From assembly GCA_964462325.1 (NCBI GenBank), contig CAYWYQ010000001.1:29524-93523 (forward strand): a stretch of 64,000 bases of DNA, written 5' to 3'. Both the position numbers and the translations under genes were made by a program. This stretch comes from CAYFMS01 sp964462325. GTDB lineage: Bacteria; Patescibacteriota; Patescibacteriia; UBA9934. The notes below the pieces were generated by a model. The model made no database searches and was not told where the DNA came from. It was given only the letters and a program-made list of their open reading frames with translations. Shown in pieces: positions 23,796 to 32,382 of the stretch; position 1 is the stretch's first letter, and every line of letters begins with the position of its first letter.

Positions 23796-24274
23796 TGAAT
23801 ATGACTGAAGAAACAAAAGAAGTAGCAGAAAAGGAAGTGGAAGCAGCGAAGAAAGCTGAAAAGGCTCCAAAGAAAGCGCAAACAAAGTTTATTCGAACGG
23901 CGAAAGGAAAGAAACGTCAGTTTAAAACAATTCCACGAGGTCGTGCATACATCAATGCAACGCTGAATAATACGATTGTAACCATCACAGATCCAAATGG
24001 AAATGCGATTACATGGGCAAGTGCTGGAAACTGCGGATTCAGAGGACCAAAGAAATCAACACCATATGCGGCGAGTCTCGTGATCAATAAGATTGCAGAC
24101 AATCTAGAACCATACGGAATGCGTGAATTACACGTGATTACAAATGGAATTGGTGGTGGACGAGATTCAGCTCTCCGAACGCTTAATTCAAAAGGCTTTA
24201 CCGTTCTCTCTATTAGAGAAGTAACAGCAATTCCTCATAATGGATGTCGTGCGCGTCGTCCACGTCGAGTGTAA
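23795..24274 (+). CDS. rpsK: 30S ribosomal protein S11
   Basis: 159 aa. A Lys/Ala/Glu-rich N-terminal extension of ~30 residues precedes the core: RGRAYINATLNNTIVTITD, WASAGNCGFRGPKKSTPYAA, GIGGGRDSALRTL, and the C-terminal PHNGCRARRPRRV. Start at ATG 23795 (overlapping the rpsM TAA) or ATG 23801. The extension is longer than in E. coli. Confidence 0.97.
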   Translation: MNMTEETKEVAEKEVEAAKKAEKAPKKAQTKFIRTAKGKKRQFKTIPRGRAYINATLNNTIVTITDPNGNAITWASAGNCGFRGPKKSTPYAASLVINKIADNLEPYGMRELHVITNGIGGGRDSALRTLNSKGFTVLSIREVTAIPHNGCRARRPRRV

Positions 24275-24283
24275 AATAGGAAT

Positions 24284-24910
24284 ATGGGTAAAACATTAAA
24301 GAAAATGGGAAAAATGAGTCGACGCGATGGCGTGGCTCTATCAACAAGTGATAAGGTGCTAAAAATCATGCAAAAACGGGCATATATCCCTGGACAGCAT
24401 GGTTCAGCAAATACATATCGACGCCGAAGAAGCTCAGTATACGGATTGCAGCTTCGAGAAAAACAGAAGGCAAAACGTCTGTACGGTGTACTTGAGAAGC
24501 AGTTCCAAAATTACTTCAAAAAGGCATCAAATCAGCCTGGAAATACACCAGAAAATCTAAGTCGATTGCTTGAACTTCGTTTAGATAATGTCGTATTCCG
24601 ACTCGGGTTTGCAAAGACGCGTCCACAGGCACGTCAGATGGTTTCACATGCACTCTTTACCGTAAATGGAAAGAAGCTAAATATCCCATCCTACCAAGTG
24701 TGTATTGATGATGTCATTGGCATTCGACCGAACAAGGTTAAAAAAGGAATCTTTACAGATCTAGAAGAACGAATGAAGAATACTATCGTTCCAAGTTGGT
24801 TGCATCTTGATGGATCAACACATGAAGGAAAGGTTGTTAGTCTACCTCAGGGAGAGGAGCTGAAGGAAGTGTACGATCCAACACTTATTGTGGAATTCTA
24901 CTCACGTTAA
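24284..24910 (+). CDS. rpsD: 30S ribosomal protein S4
   Basis: 208 aa. QLREKQKAKRLYGVLEKQF, LELRLDNVVFRLGFA, TRPQARQMVSHALFTVNGKK (S4 RNA-binding domain), and C-terminal PTLIVEFYSR. Starts GKTLKKMGKMSRRDGV without the zinc-finger cysteines seen in some S4 proteins. In E. coli, S4 represses this operon. Confidence 0.97.
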   Translation: MGKTLKKMGKMSRRDGVALSTSDKVLKIMQKRAYIPGQHGSANTYRRRRSSVYGLQLREKQKAKRLYGVLEKQFQNYFKKASNQPGNTPENLSRLLELRLDNVVFRLGFAKTRPQARQMVSHALFTVNGKKLNIPSYQVCIDDVIGIRPNKVKKGIFTDLEERMKNTIVPSWLHLDGSTHEGKVVSLPQGEELKEVYDPTLIVEFYSR

Positions 24911-24929
24911 TAATCAACTGATAAAAATT

Positions 24930-25742
24930 ATGGAAAATATTTTACTTCCATCAAAAATGTCATTCACAGATGGAGAAAATAAGAATGAAACTATTCTTAC
25001 CATCGAACCACTTCACCATGGTTATGGAACGACAATTGGAAATAGTCTACGTCGCGTTTTGCTTTCTTCACTTGAAGGAGCTGCGGTTACTGCGGTAAAA
25101 ATTAAGGGTGCTCAGCATGAATTCACGACGATTGAAGGTGTGAAAGAAGACATGCTTGAAATCATGCTAAATTTGAAGCAGTTACGAATGACGGTTCATA
25201 CAAATGAACCCGTTGTTCTTCACCTTGAGGTTACAGGAAAGACAGGTGAGGTGACAGCAGCGAGCATTGAAAAGAATGCGGATGTCGATGTAGTAAATAA
25301 GGATCTTGTTATTGTACGATTGACAGATAAGTCTGCAACACTCTCTATGGATATTACTGTAAGCAGAGGTCGCGGATTCCTTCCAACAGAAGAAATGGAT
25401 ACAACAGGAAATGAAATCGGACTTATGGCGATTGATGCTATGTTTAGTCCAATCGTAAGCGTTGGGATGAAGGTTGAAAATACACGTGTTGGTGAAATTA
25501 CGAACTATGATCGTCTTGTAATGAATATCATTACAGATGGGACTATCTCTGCGCAGGATGCAGTAGAAGCGGCAACAAAAACAATAATGAATCATTTCAA
25601 TTGGATTGATAGTCAGCTTTCACATGCTACGCTTACAGAAAAAATCACAAATGCACAAGAAGAAAAAGCTGAGCAGGAAGCGGAAGAGGAAGATTCAGCA
25701 GAGGAAGTGACAGAAGAAGAGTCAAGTGAAGACAAAGAATAA
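24930..25742 (+). CDS. rpoA: RNA polymerase alpha subunit lacking the C-terminal domain
   Basis: 270 aa. The N-terminal dimerisation domain is normal: EPLHHGYGTTIGNSLRRVLLSS in pieces (GYGTTIGNSLRRVLL), TTIEGVKEDMLEIMLNLK, RGRGFLPTEE, and IDAMFSPIVSVGMKVENTRVG. After the domain end (HFNWIDSQLS) there is only a ~40-residue acidic tail (EEKAEQEAEEED...). The helix-hairpin-helix alphaCTD, which binds UP elements and activators, is absent. ATG 24930 chosen; an upstream in-frame ATG at 24888 overlaps rpsD. Confidence 0.96.
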   Translation: MENILLPSKMSFTDGENKNETILTIEPLHHGYGTTIGNSLRRVLLSSLEGAAVTAVKIKGAQHEFTTIEGVKEDMLEIMLNLKQLRMTVHTNEPVVLHLEVTGKTGEVTAASIEKNADVDVVNKDLVIVRLTDKSATLSMDITVSRGRGFLPTEEMDTTGNEIGLMAIDAMFSPIVSVGMKVENTRVGEITNYDRLVMNIITDGTISAQDAVEAATKTIMNHFNWIDSQLSHATLTEKITNAQEEKAEQEAEEEDSAEEVTEEESSEDKE

Positions 25743-25747
25743 TTAAT

Positions 25748-26098
25748 ATGCGTCATCGAAATAAGACAAAAACACTTGGAAGAGCTACATCAGCTCGCAA
25801 AGCGCTTCTACGCGACCTTGCGACAAGTGTTATCGTCTATGAAAAAATAGAAACAACGGAAGGAAAAGCGAAAGTTGTTCGACCGGTAATTGAGAAATTG
25901 ATTACAAAGGCTCGTAAGGGAGACCTTGCAGCACGTCGGCAATTACTAGCATTTTTCTCTACGGAACAGCCTGTAAACAAGTTAATGGATGTCATTGGAC
26001 CTCGTTACAAAGATCGTAATGGTGGTTATACAAGAATTCAAAAGCTTGGTTACCGGCAAGGAGATGGGGCATGTGTCGTGAAGATTGAATTAGTATAA
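25748..26098 (+). CDS. rplQ: 50S ribosomal protein L17
   Basis: 116 aa. MRHRNKTKTLGRATSARKAL, LRDLATSVIVYEKIETTEGKAK cut as LATSVIVYEKIETTEGKA, VRPVIEKLITKA, and the C-terminal GYTRIQKLGYRQGDGA. Lies 5 nt after rpoA. Confidence 0.98.
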   Translation: MRHRNKTKTLGRATSARKALLRDLATSVIVYEKIETTEGKAKVVRPVIEKLITKARKGDLAARRQLLAFFSTEQPVNKLMDVIGPRYKDRNGGYTRIQKLGYRQGDGACVVKIELV

Positions 26099-26099
26099 T

Positions 26100-26456
26100 A
26101 TGTCAGGAATTCAAAGAGAAACATACAAGGTTGATGCAACGGATCAGGTGCTTGGACGTTTGGCGACAGACATTTCAAAGCGACTTATGGGAAAGCATCG
26201 TCCAGATTATCAAGCACATATTGATTCTGGTGACATCGTTGAAGTTACAAATATCGAAAAGATAAAAGTGACGGGTAAGAAGATGGCTCAGAAGAATTAC
26301 TACAGACACTCAGGATTTCCAGGTGGTTTGAAAACAAAGCCAATGGAAAAGCTTTTTGCTGAGAATCCAGCAAAAATCCTTGAGCTTTCTGTATCAAGAA
26401 TGCTTCCAAAGAATAAATTGCGCGCAGAGCGTCTTAAGAGACTAAAGATTTCGTAA
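26100..26456 (+). CDS. rplM: 50S ribosomal protein L13
   Basis: 118 aa, a little shorter than E. coli L13 (142). Core: DATDQVLGRLATDISKRLMG, SGDIVEVTNIEKIKVTGKK, YYRHSGFPGGLKT, SRMLPKNKLRAERLKRLKI. The usual last ~20 residues are missing. Starts 1 nt after rplQ. Confidence 0.97.
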   Translation: MSGIQRETYKVDATDQVLGRLATDISKRLMGKHRPDYQAHIDSGDIVEVTNIEKIKVTGKKMAQKNYYRHSGFPGGLKTKPMEKLFAENPAKILELSVSRMLPKNKLRAERLKRLKIS

Positions 26457-26457
26457 T

Positions 26458-26856
26458 ATGGCAGATCAGAAATATATACAAAGTATTGGTCGACGAAAGA
26501 CAGCGATCGCACAGGTAAGATTGACTCCTGGTGGTTCTGGGCAAATTGTTGTGAATAATAGACCAATGAAGGAATACTTCACGGTTACAACGCAACAAGA
26601 CACAGTACTAGAACCACTGAAAACTACCGGAAAAACAGAAAGTTTGGACATCTCTGTTCGAGCAATCGGTGGTGGTGTTGCTGGTCAGGCGGATGCAGTA
26701 AAAATGGGAATTGCACGCGCACTTGTGAAATATGATGAAAGCCTAAAATCTACGATTAAGGCGGAAGGATTTTTGACAAGAGATGCACGTAAGAAAGAAC
26801 GTAAAAAGTTCGGAAAACGCGGCGCACGTCGTTCAAAGCAATGGCGAAAACGATAA
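26458..26856 (+). CDS. rpsI: 30S ribosomal protein S9
   Basis: 132 aa. YIQSIGRRKTAIAQVRLTPG, GGGVAGQADAVKMGIARAL, TRDARKKERKKFGKRGARR and the C-terminal SKQWRKR whose tail contacts P-site tRNA. Last gene of the cluster; terminator right after the stop. Confidence 0.98.
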   Translation: MADQKYIQSIGRRKTAIAQVRLTPGGSGQIVVNNRPMKEYFTVTTQQDTVLEPLKTTGKTESLDISVRAIGGGVAGQADAVKMGIARALVKYDESLKSTIKAEGFLTRDARKKERKKFGKRGARRSKQWRKR

Positions 26857-26860
26857 AAAA

Positions 26861-26882
26861 ACAGGCTTCGGCCTGTTTTTTT
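26861..26882 (+). terminator. Rho-independent terminator after rpsI
   Basis: ACAGGC-TTCG-GCCTGT stem with a UUCG-type tetraloop, A-run before and 7 T after. Ends the r-protein/rpoA operon. Confidence 0.93.
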
Positions 26883-26883
26883 G

Positions 26884-26892
26884 TGATATCAT
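26884..26892 (+). promoter_or_regulatory. Extended -10 promoter, CCA-adding enzyme gene
   Basis: TGA-TATCAT ends 8 nt before ATG 26901, right after the rpsI terminator. No -35 box. Confidence 0.45.
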
Positions 26893-26900
26893 ATGTTCAT

Positions 26901-28163
26901 ATGAAAGAAAGACAATCGAGATATCAAGAAATACATGAAAAAAACTTCGAAACACCGCCCCCTCGCTTGCAACAGGAGTCTCTACCTGAATTAGTAGAGT
27001 CAGGTGAATTAAAGACGTACAAAGGTAAGAGTCGCAAAGAATTTGAGGAATACATTGAGGCCCTTCAGGGACAAGAAGCAAAGGAAGGATTTCAGCTTGC
27101 ATGCAGGTTTGCGGAGGCGGTTCATGAGAGTCAGGGACTTGCACTTCTTGTTGGTGGCTCAGTACGTGATGAGGTATTAGGTAAAGCGTCCAAGGACTTC
27201 GATATAGAAGTATATGGCCTAGATGCGGCCCGAGTCGAGGAAATTGCATCAATGTTCGGTAAGGTAGATGCTATTGGTAAAGCATTTGGTATTTTAAAGG
27301 TATCTGGTTCAGATGGTATTGATCTTGATATTTCTCTTCCTAGGACTGATTCGAAGATTGCAGAGGGACATAGAGGTTTTGAGGTAAAGGTAGATCCGAA
27401 CATGTCAATTATAGAGGCGGCAAAGAGAAGAGATTTTACCTTTAATGCCCTGATGAAGAATCCATTAACAGGAGAGATTTTTGACCCATTTAACGGTGTA
27501 GAAGACCTAAGAACGCGTACATTACGCATCACAGATAGTGAAAGGTTTAAGGACGATCCATTACGAGTGATGCGGGCTGCACAGTTTATTGGGCGATTTG
27601 GGCTAACAACAGATGTGAAAAGCCTTGAAGAAATACAGGCCATGGTACCCGATTTACACGAACTCCCAAAAGAACGATTCAAAGAGGAATGGGATAAATT
27701 GCTATTAAAGTCAGATTATCCATCAATGGGAATGCAGGCATTAATGCAATACGGGGTCATTAATGAACTATATCCTGAACTTGCTGCAATGAGTGATACC
27801 CCTCAAGAATTTGAATGGCATCCAGAAGGTGATGTATGGGTTCATACATTGATGGTTGTGGACGAAGCTGCGCGTGTAGCGAGAAGACATCGATTAGATA
27901 CAAGTCAAAAAAGAAAGGTTATTTATGCTGCGCTTTGTCATGATTTAGGTAAGCCTGACACGACAGAATTTGAGGGTGGACGCATTAGATCAAAGGGGCA
28001 TGAACCAGCCGGAGAAGAGCCAACACGCTCATTCCTTGAAAAAATTGGTATGGACAACCAAAACAACAAATGCAGTCGTTACATTAGTCAAAGAGCATTT
28101 ATGGCCAGGTGTTATGTATCGCAGTATACAAAAGGGCGAAATAGTGAGAGATGGGGCGTTTAG
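26901..28163 (+). CDS. cca: CCA tRNA nucleotidyltransferase with HD domain, N-terminal part (frameshifted gene)
   Basis: Class II poly(A) polymerase/CCA-adding family. Nucleotidyltransferase head LLVGGSVRDEVLGKASKDFDIE cut as LVGGSVRDEVLG and KDFDIEVYG, neck RRDFTFNALMKNPLTGEIFDPFNG in pieces (RRDFTFNALM, FDPFNGVEDL), RFKDDPLRVMRAAQF, then an HD domain (WHPEGDVWVHTLMVVDEA, ALCHDLGKPDTT). Sense reading stops near residue 387 (about 28060); the last ~34 residues are in the wrong frame. The continuation lies in another frame at 28061-28554. A run of four A at 28060-28063, one base too long, explains it. Start ATG 26901; the longer frame overlaps the rpsI terminator. Confidence 0.85.
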   Translation: MKERQSRYQEIHEKNFETPPPRLQQESLPELVESGELKTYKGKSRKEFEEYIEALQGQEAKEGFQLACRFAEAVHESQGLALLVGGSVRDEVLGKASKDFDIEVYGLDAARVEEIASMFGKVDAIGKAFGILKVSGSDGIDLDISLPRTDSKIAEGHRGFEVKVDPNMSIIEAAKRRDFTFNALMKNPLTGEIFDPFNGVEDLRTRTLRITDSERFKDDPLRVMRAAQFIGRFGLTTDVKSLEEIQAMVPDLHELPKERFKEEWDKLLLKSDYPSMGMQALMQYGVINELYPELAAMSDTPQEFEWHPEGDVWVHTLMVVDEAARVARRHRLDTSQKRKVIYAALCHDLGKPDTTEFEGGRIRSKGHEPAGEEPTRSFLEKIGMDNQNNKCSRYISQRAFMARCYVSQYTKGRNSERWGV

Positions 28164-28554
28164 AAGGCTCGCAAAAAGATTGAAGCCTGCTACAATCGAA
28201 GACTTGACCTATGTGTTTGAGGCAGACTCCGGTGGACGTGGACCATTTCAGGATCCAGAACATAAGGACCAATTTGTTCTGCAGTTTCCTGACAAGGCAG
28301 CGGAATGGACCCGAACACGTGCAATTGAGATTGGAGTTGATAAAATTGTACCAAAACCAATTTTGCAGGGAAGGGATTTGATTGCATTTGGATTCACTCC
28401 TGGTATAAACTTTGGCATTATCATAAATCTTGCGGAGGATTTACGAAATGATCATGACCTAGATAGGAACAGTATTTTAGAAATTCTGTCGAAGGCAAAA
28501 AACGCAGAAGAAGCAATTCGCCATTTAAGAAATACCTATGAAGAACAGAAATAA
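28061..28554 (+). pseudogene. cca: CCA tRNA nucleotidyltransferase, C-terminal part after frameshift
   Basis: Continuation of the HD-domain protein in frame +1: TTNAVVTLVKEHLWPGVMY restores a helix typical of this family (VxxLVxxHLxP), then RDGAFRRLAKRLKPATIEDL, a domain with GVDKIVPKPILQGRDLIAFG, and the stop at 28554. One missing A near 28060-28063 would join both parts into a ~551-aa protein. Either an assembly error or a true mutation; there is no slippery-site evidence beyond AAAA. Confidence 0.8.
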
Positions 28555-28846
28555 TCCTATTCATCGATTACTATACTTACCAAGATGGTTTCGGGTTGGA
28601 TGTATCGTGGCTATGATCAGTATAACGATGCTTGTACTTATGATAGTATTCAATGTTGATCTACCATTCCTTCGATACATATCAGACATCTTTTTATTTC
28701 CGGCTATTCTGATTTTTAGCTGGGGACTCGACAAGGCTGTAGATAATACATTATGGTTCAATTTATTATTTGTGGGTACATATATATTCTTTTGGCCTCT
28801 AGTAATTTCTCTACTTATATTCATCATCACTCGTAAAAAAACCTAA
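28538..28846 (+). CDS. Small integral membrane protein
   Basis: 102 aa with three hydrophobic segments (residues ~18-40, 45-62, 72-97) and a basic tail TRKKT. No family recognised. Overlaps the cca 3' end by 17 nt, so it is probably coupled to it. The orientation and positive ends suggest a cytoplasmic C terminus. Confidence 0.6.
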   Translation: MKNRNNPIHRLLYLPRWFRVGCIVAMISITMLVLMIVFNVDLPFLRYISDIFLFPAILIFSWGLDKAVDNTLWFNLLFVGTYIFFWPLVISLLIFIITRKKT

Positions 28847-28996
28847 TAATCTGATTCAAAAGTGCTGTGTAAATAGAGTTGAGTTTGCAGCTGTACAGTC
28901 ATGACGCTTGATCTATCAATGGATGAGGCCCATTCGCCGTTGTTAGGTCACAAAGGTATCAATCGATGTATTTCTACATAATCATTCATGTAAAAT

Positions 28997-29018
28997 AATG
29001 ACAAATAGTCATTTTTTC
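28997..29018 (+). terminator. Rho-independent terminator
   Basis: AATGAC-AAATA-GTCATT stem followed by a T-run. Lies in the 270-nt spacer between the small membrane protein and the flippase; the rest of the spacer shows nothing I can name. Confidence 0.6.
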
Positions 29019-29078
29019 ATCATTTTCTATCTTGATGATGAGATGGGTATACTGATTTGACTTATGATGGAAGATTAT

Positions 29079-29107
29079 TTGATTATTGTTTAGGTTTTGC
29101 GTACGAT
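29079..29107 (+). promoter_or_regulatory. Sigma70-type promoter, polysaccharide cluster
   Basis: TTGATT (29079-29084), 17-nt spacer, TACGAT (29102-29107); ATG 29117 is 9 nt after the -10 box. Probably drives the four-gene glycan cluster. Confidence 0.65.
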
Positions 29108-29116
29108 AGGTACATT

Positions 29117-30544
29117 ATGAGCCGCATTTTAATGAAAAACACCGCCTATTTTACGGCAGCAAGCATCGCTCAAAAAGTGATTGCTTTTGTCTATTTTGCA
29201 CTTATTGCAAAGTATTTAGGTGTTGAAAATACCGGATCATATTTTCTTGCAACATCTATGATCATGATGCTCAGTGTTTTAGAAGACATTGGCCTCAATT
29301 CGGTGATTATTCGTGAAATAGCTAAAATGAAGGATTCAGCTTCTGATTGGCTCTCGGCAGTTATGGGCTGGAAATTGATTACTATTCCACTTACATTGGT
29401 ACTGGTTTATTTTTTGCCTATCTGGCTTGGATATAATGAAGAAGTTACATCACTCATCCGACTCGGATCAATTATTTTAGTAGCGGACACGCTTTCATTG
29501 TCGTTTTATGGGGTATTGCGCGGCATGCGACGACTTCGATTTGAATCAATCGGTATTTTTATCGCACAACTCACGATCGCCCTCGTCGGTTCCTACTTCA
29601 TTATTACAGGGAAAGCTTCGGTGCAAATATTGATTCTTGCACTGGCTGCGGGATCGATTGTGAATATGCTTTATTCAGGAAGTATTGTCTTTCAAAAATT
29701 AGGAATTGCATCCATTATTCCGCGTTGGGACATGGGATTAAAACCGGTACGCATGGCATCAGCCTTTTTTCTCGCGGCAATTTTCACAAAGGTCTATTCC
29801 TATATCGATACAATTGTTATCTCGAAAGTACTTGGGGAAACATCAGTTGGGATTTATGCGATTGCCTATAAATTAACTTATTCATTTCAATTCCTGCCGC
29901 TCGCATTTGTTGCAGCACTCTACCCAAGTATGAGTCATGCCGCACATAAACCAGAAATACTAAAGAAGCAATTACTTCATAGTTACTGGTACATGTTCCT
30001 GCTGGCGACCCCGATTGTTTTTGGGATTTGGGCCCTTGCGGAGCCAATTGTTATTACCTTTTCATCAGAGGAATTTCTAGATGCGGTACCAGTGTTAAGA
30101 ACAATGATTTTTGTTCTCTATTTCATTTTCCTAGATTTCCCAATTGGTTCTTTATTGAATGCAACAAATCGTCAGGCAATCAAAACGACTATTATGGGTA
30201 TTTCAATGGCAGTAAATATTGTTTTGAATCTTATACTGATCCCACTGATAGGTATTATGGGAGCGGCCATTGCTGCGCTTGTCAGTTTGGGTATGTTGTT
30301 TATTCTTGATTGGATCTTCTCACAAAGCACAATAAGAATAGGTATAGATGAGTTGATACGAGAAGTGTGGGGAATTCTTCTTGCTGGTGGAGTGATGGCT
30401 GGGCTCGTGTCAGCTCTGAGTACATTTGTACACTTTATTATCTTAATTCCTGTTGGGGCTCTAATATTCATTGGTATTCTTATTATCACGAAGTCTGTTG
30501 ATATTCGCAAGATGAAGGATTTATTGACCGGAAAGGTGGTATGA
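29117..30544 (+). CDS. Polysaccharide flippase (Wzx/RfbX-like)
   Basis: 475-aa MOP-superfamily transporter with 12-14 membrane segments. N terminus MKNTAYFTAASIAQKVIAF, FALIAKYLGVENTGSYFLA and EDIGLNSVIIREIAK follow the Wzx pattern. It would flip lipid-linked oligosaccharide repeat units made by the downstream glycosyltransferases. Overlaps the next gene by 4 nt (ATGA). The start is fixed by the promoter; the frame is open to 29057. Confidence 0.9.
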   Translation: MSRILMKNTAYFTAASIAQKVIAFVYFALIAKYLGVENTGSYFLATSMIMMLSVLEDIGLNSVIIREIAKMKDSASDWLSAVMGWKLITIPLTLVLVYFLPIWLGYNEEVTSLIRLGSIILVADTLSLSFYGVLRGMRRLRFESIGIFIAQLTIALVGSYFIITGKASVQILILALAAGSIVNMLYSGSIVFQKLGIASIIPRWDMGLKPVRMASAFFLAAIFTKVYSYIDTIVISKVLGETSVGIYAIAYKLTYSFQFLPLAFVAALYPSMSHAAHKPEILKKQLLHSYWYMFLLATPIVFGIWALAEPIVITFSSEEFLDAVPVLRTMIFVLYFIFLDFPIGSLLNATNRQAIKTTIMGISMAVNIVLNLILIPLIGIMGAAIAALVSLGMLFILDWIFSQSTIRIGIDELIREVWGILLAGGVMAGLVSALSTFVHFIILIPVGALIFIGILIITKSVDIRKMKDLLTGKVV

Positions 30545-31536
30545 AGAGAATATTGATTCCGACAATTGACTATGCGCCTAGAATGGGTGGCGTAGCACGC
30601 TATTTGAAGACAATTGCTGATGCATTTCCTGATGATGTCGATATTTTGTTTTGGGATAAAAATCCTCCAAGGCGCCTTCAGCTATTATTGAAACTCTGGA
30701 ATGCTGCGCGTGGCTATGATCAAATCTGGACGAGCCATATTTACCCGATTGGTTTTGCTCTCTATATTCTTTCCTATTTTGGAATTTCCTATTCAGTTTT
30801 CCTGCATGGAATGGATTTTCAATTAGCAAAAAGAAACGTGGTACGTACATTCTTCACCAAACATATTTTAAAGAATGCTCATCATGTATTTACAAATACA
30901 AAATATTTAGCAGATGAAGTGAATAAGATCGCGGAAGTAGAGGTACAAGTGATTTATCCGACACTTCCTGAGGAGTTTGAGTCGATACATGCAAAGAGTG
31001 CTCAGAATGAGGATTGTCACTTGCTCACAGTAGGACGCCTCGTGAAGCGCAAGGGGCATGAACAAGTTATTCATGCAATACTACGTAGGAAAAATATTAC
31101 CTATTCTATCGTGGGAGACGGACCGGAAAAGAAGCATCTGCAAGCATTGATTCATGCCAACAGGATAGAAGATCGGGTAAGAATATATGATAATGCCTCT
31201 GATCAAGATCTCATCAATCATTATAATCACGCGGATATTTTCGTGATGCCAACTACACAAGAAAAAAATGATGTTGAGGGATTCGGGATTGTATATTTAG
31301 AAGCAGGTTGGTTTCGTCTTCCGGTTATCGCATCAGATATTCCTGGTGTTGATGAGGCGGTTCAGGATGGAAAGAGTGGCATGCTCGTGAAAAATGAGGA
31401 TGAACTGAATGATGCAATTGAAACACTTTGTAATAATGCACCCCTACGGGAGGAAATGGGCAAATTTGGGCATGAGTATATTAAAAGAAATTTTCTTGCT
31501 GGTACGCAGATGGTAAAATTGAGTAAGAACCTATGA
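30541..31536 (+). CDS. Family 4 (GT-B) glycosyltransferase
   Basis: 331 aa. N-terminal acceptor domain with PTIDYAPRMGGVARYL, middle VIYPTLPEEF, then the nucleotide-sugar domain: LLTVGRLVKRKGHEQVI, YSIVGDGPEKKHLQAL, NHADIFVMPTTQE, EGFGIVYLEAGWFRLPVIAS (EX7E-type). Retaining hexosyltransferase on the polysaccharide repeat unit; sugar unknown. AAGGTGGT before the ATG is one of the few Shine-Dalgarno-like sequences. Overlaps both neighbours by 4 nt. Confidence 0.92.
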   Translation: MKRILIPTIDYAPRMGGVARYLKTIADAFPDDVDILFWDKNPPRRLQLLLKLWNAARGYDQIWTSHIYPIGFALYILSYFGISYSVFLHGMDFQLAKRNVVRTFFTKHILKNAHHVFTNTKYLADEVNKIAEVEVQVIYPTLPEEFESIHAKSAQNEDCHLLTVGRLVKRKGHEQVIHAILRRKNITYSIVGDGPEKKHLQALIHANRIEDRVRIYDNASDQDLINHYNHADIFVMPTTQEKNDVEGFGIVYLEAGWFRLPVIASDIPGVDEAVQDGKSGMLVKNEDELNDAIETLCNNAPLREEMGKFGHEYIKRNFLAGTQMVKLSKNL

Positions 31537-32381
31537 TTGACGTATCCATCATTGTTGTCACATATAAGGGGAGGCTTGATGTCATAAAAGCTTGTTTTGA
31601 TAGTGTGTACTTATCAAAGGGAGTTAACTATGAACTTATTGTTGTTGATAATGGACAAAACCAAGCAGTGAAAGGGCTCATTAATGCATATGATGGTGCG
31701 ACATTGATTGAAAATACAAGGAATAGGGGATTCGCCTATGCGGTCAATCAAGGTATGAAGAAATCCAAGGGTAGGTATATTCTGCTTTTGAATCCAGATG
31801 TACAATTTGAAGCCGATGTTTTAGCAAAGATGATTACGCATTTGGATGCAGATCCTGAGGTTGGAATTGCAAGTAGTTTGATTAAATACAAAACGGGAGA
31901 AATTCAGCCTAGTATTCGACGATTTCCAACATTGATTGATCAGATACATATTTTATTAAAAATACCCCATTTTCGAAAAACGAAAGCGATAAGTAATTAC
32001 ATGATGGAGGATGCTGATCCTCACAATACGCAAGATGTAGATTCGATTATGGGAGCATTCATGTGGATGAGGCCTGAGGTGGTTCAGGATATTGGAGGAT
32101 TTGATGAGCAATACTTTCTTTGGTTTGAAGAGGTTGATTATTGTCGCATGGCGTATGTAGCAGGCTACAAGATCAGACATTATGCAGATGTGGAAATTAT
32201 GCATCTGAAAGGTCATGATTTTGACGCCGTACCAACAACTCGCAAGCAACGATGGATGCGTTCAAGTCTACGCAAATATACAAAAAAGCATTTAGGGTTA
32301 AAATCATATATACTGCTATGGATATTAAATCCTCTTTTTATTATGGCTGGGTATATAGCTGCAATCATAAAACGACGTTAA
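31533..32381 (+). CDS. Family 2 glycosyltransferase (rhamnosyltransferase-like)
   Basis: 282 aa. GT-A core VSIIVVTYKGRLDVI, YELIVVDNGQ, NRGFAYAVNQGMKKSKG, LLLNPDVQFE (DXD-like), then GAFMWMRPEVVQDIGGFDEQYFLWFEEVDYC in pieces and a hydrophobic C-terminal segment. The pattern matches WbbL-type rhamnosyltransferases; the sugar is not certain. Part of the flippase-GT-GT-polymerase run. Confidence 0.9.
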   Translation: MIDVSIIVVTYKGRLDVIKACFDSVYLSKGVNYELIVVDNGQNQAVKGLINAYDGATLIENTRNRGFAYAVNQGMKKSKGRYILLLNPDVQFEADVLAKMITHLDADPEVGIASSLIKYKTGEIQPSIRRFPTLIDQIHILLKIPHFRKTKAISNYMMEDADPHNTQDVDSIMGAFMWMRPEVVQDIGGFDEQYFLWFEEVDYCRMAYVAGYKIRHYADVEIMHLKGHDFDAVPTTRKQRWMRSSLRKYTKKHLGLKSYILLWILNPLFIMAGYIAAIIKRR

Positions 32382-32382
32382 T

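Noticed and set aside
28847..29116. tRNA gene in the spacer before the flippase
   Set aside because: No cloverleaf, T-loop (GTTCRA) or CCA-end pattern could be placed on either strand.
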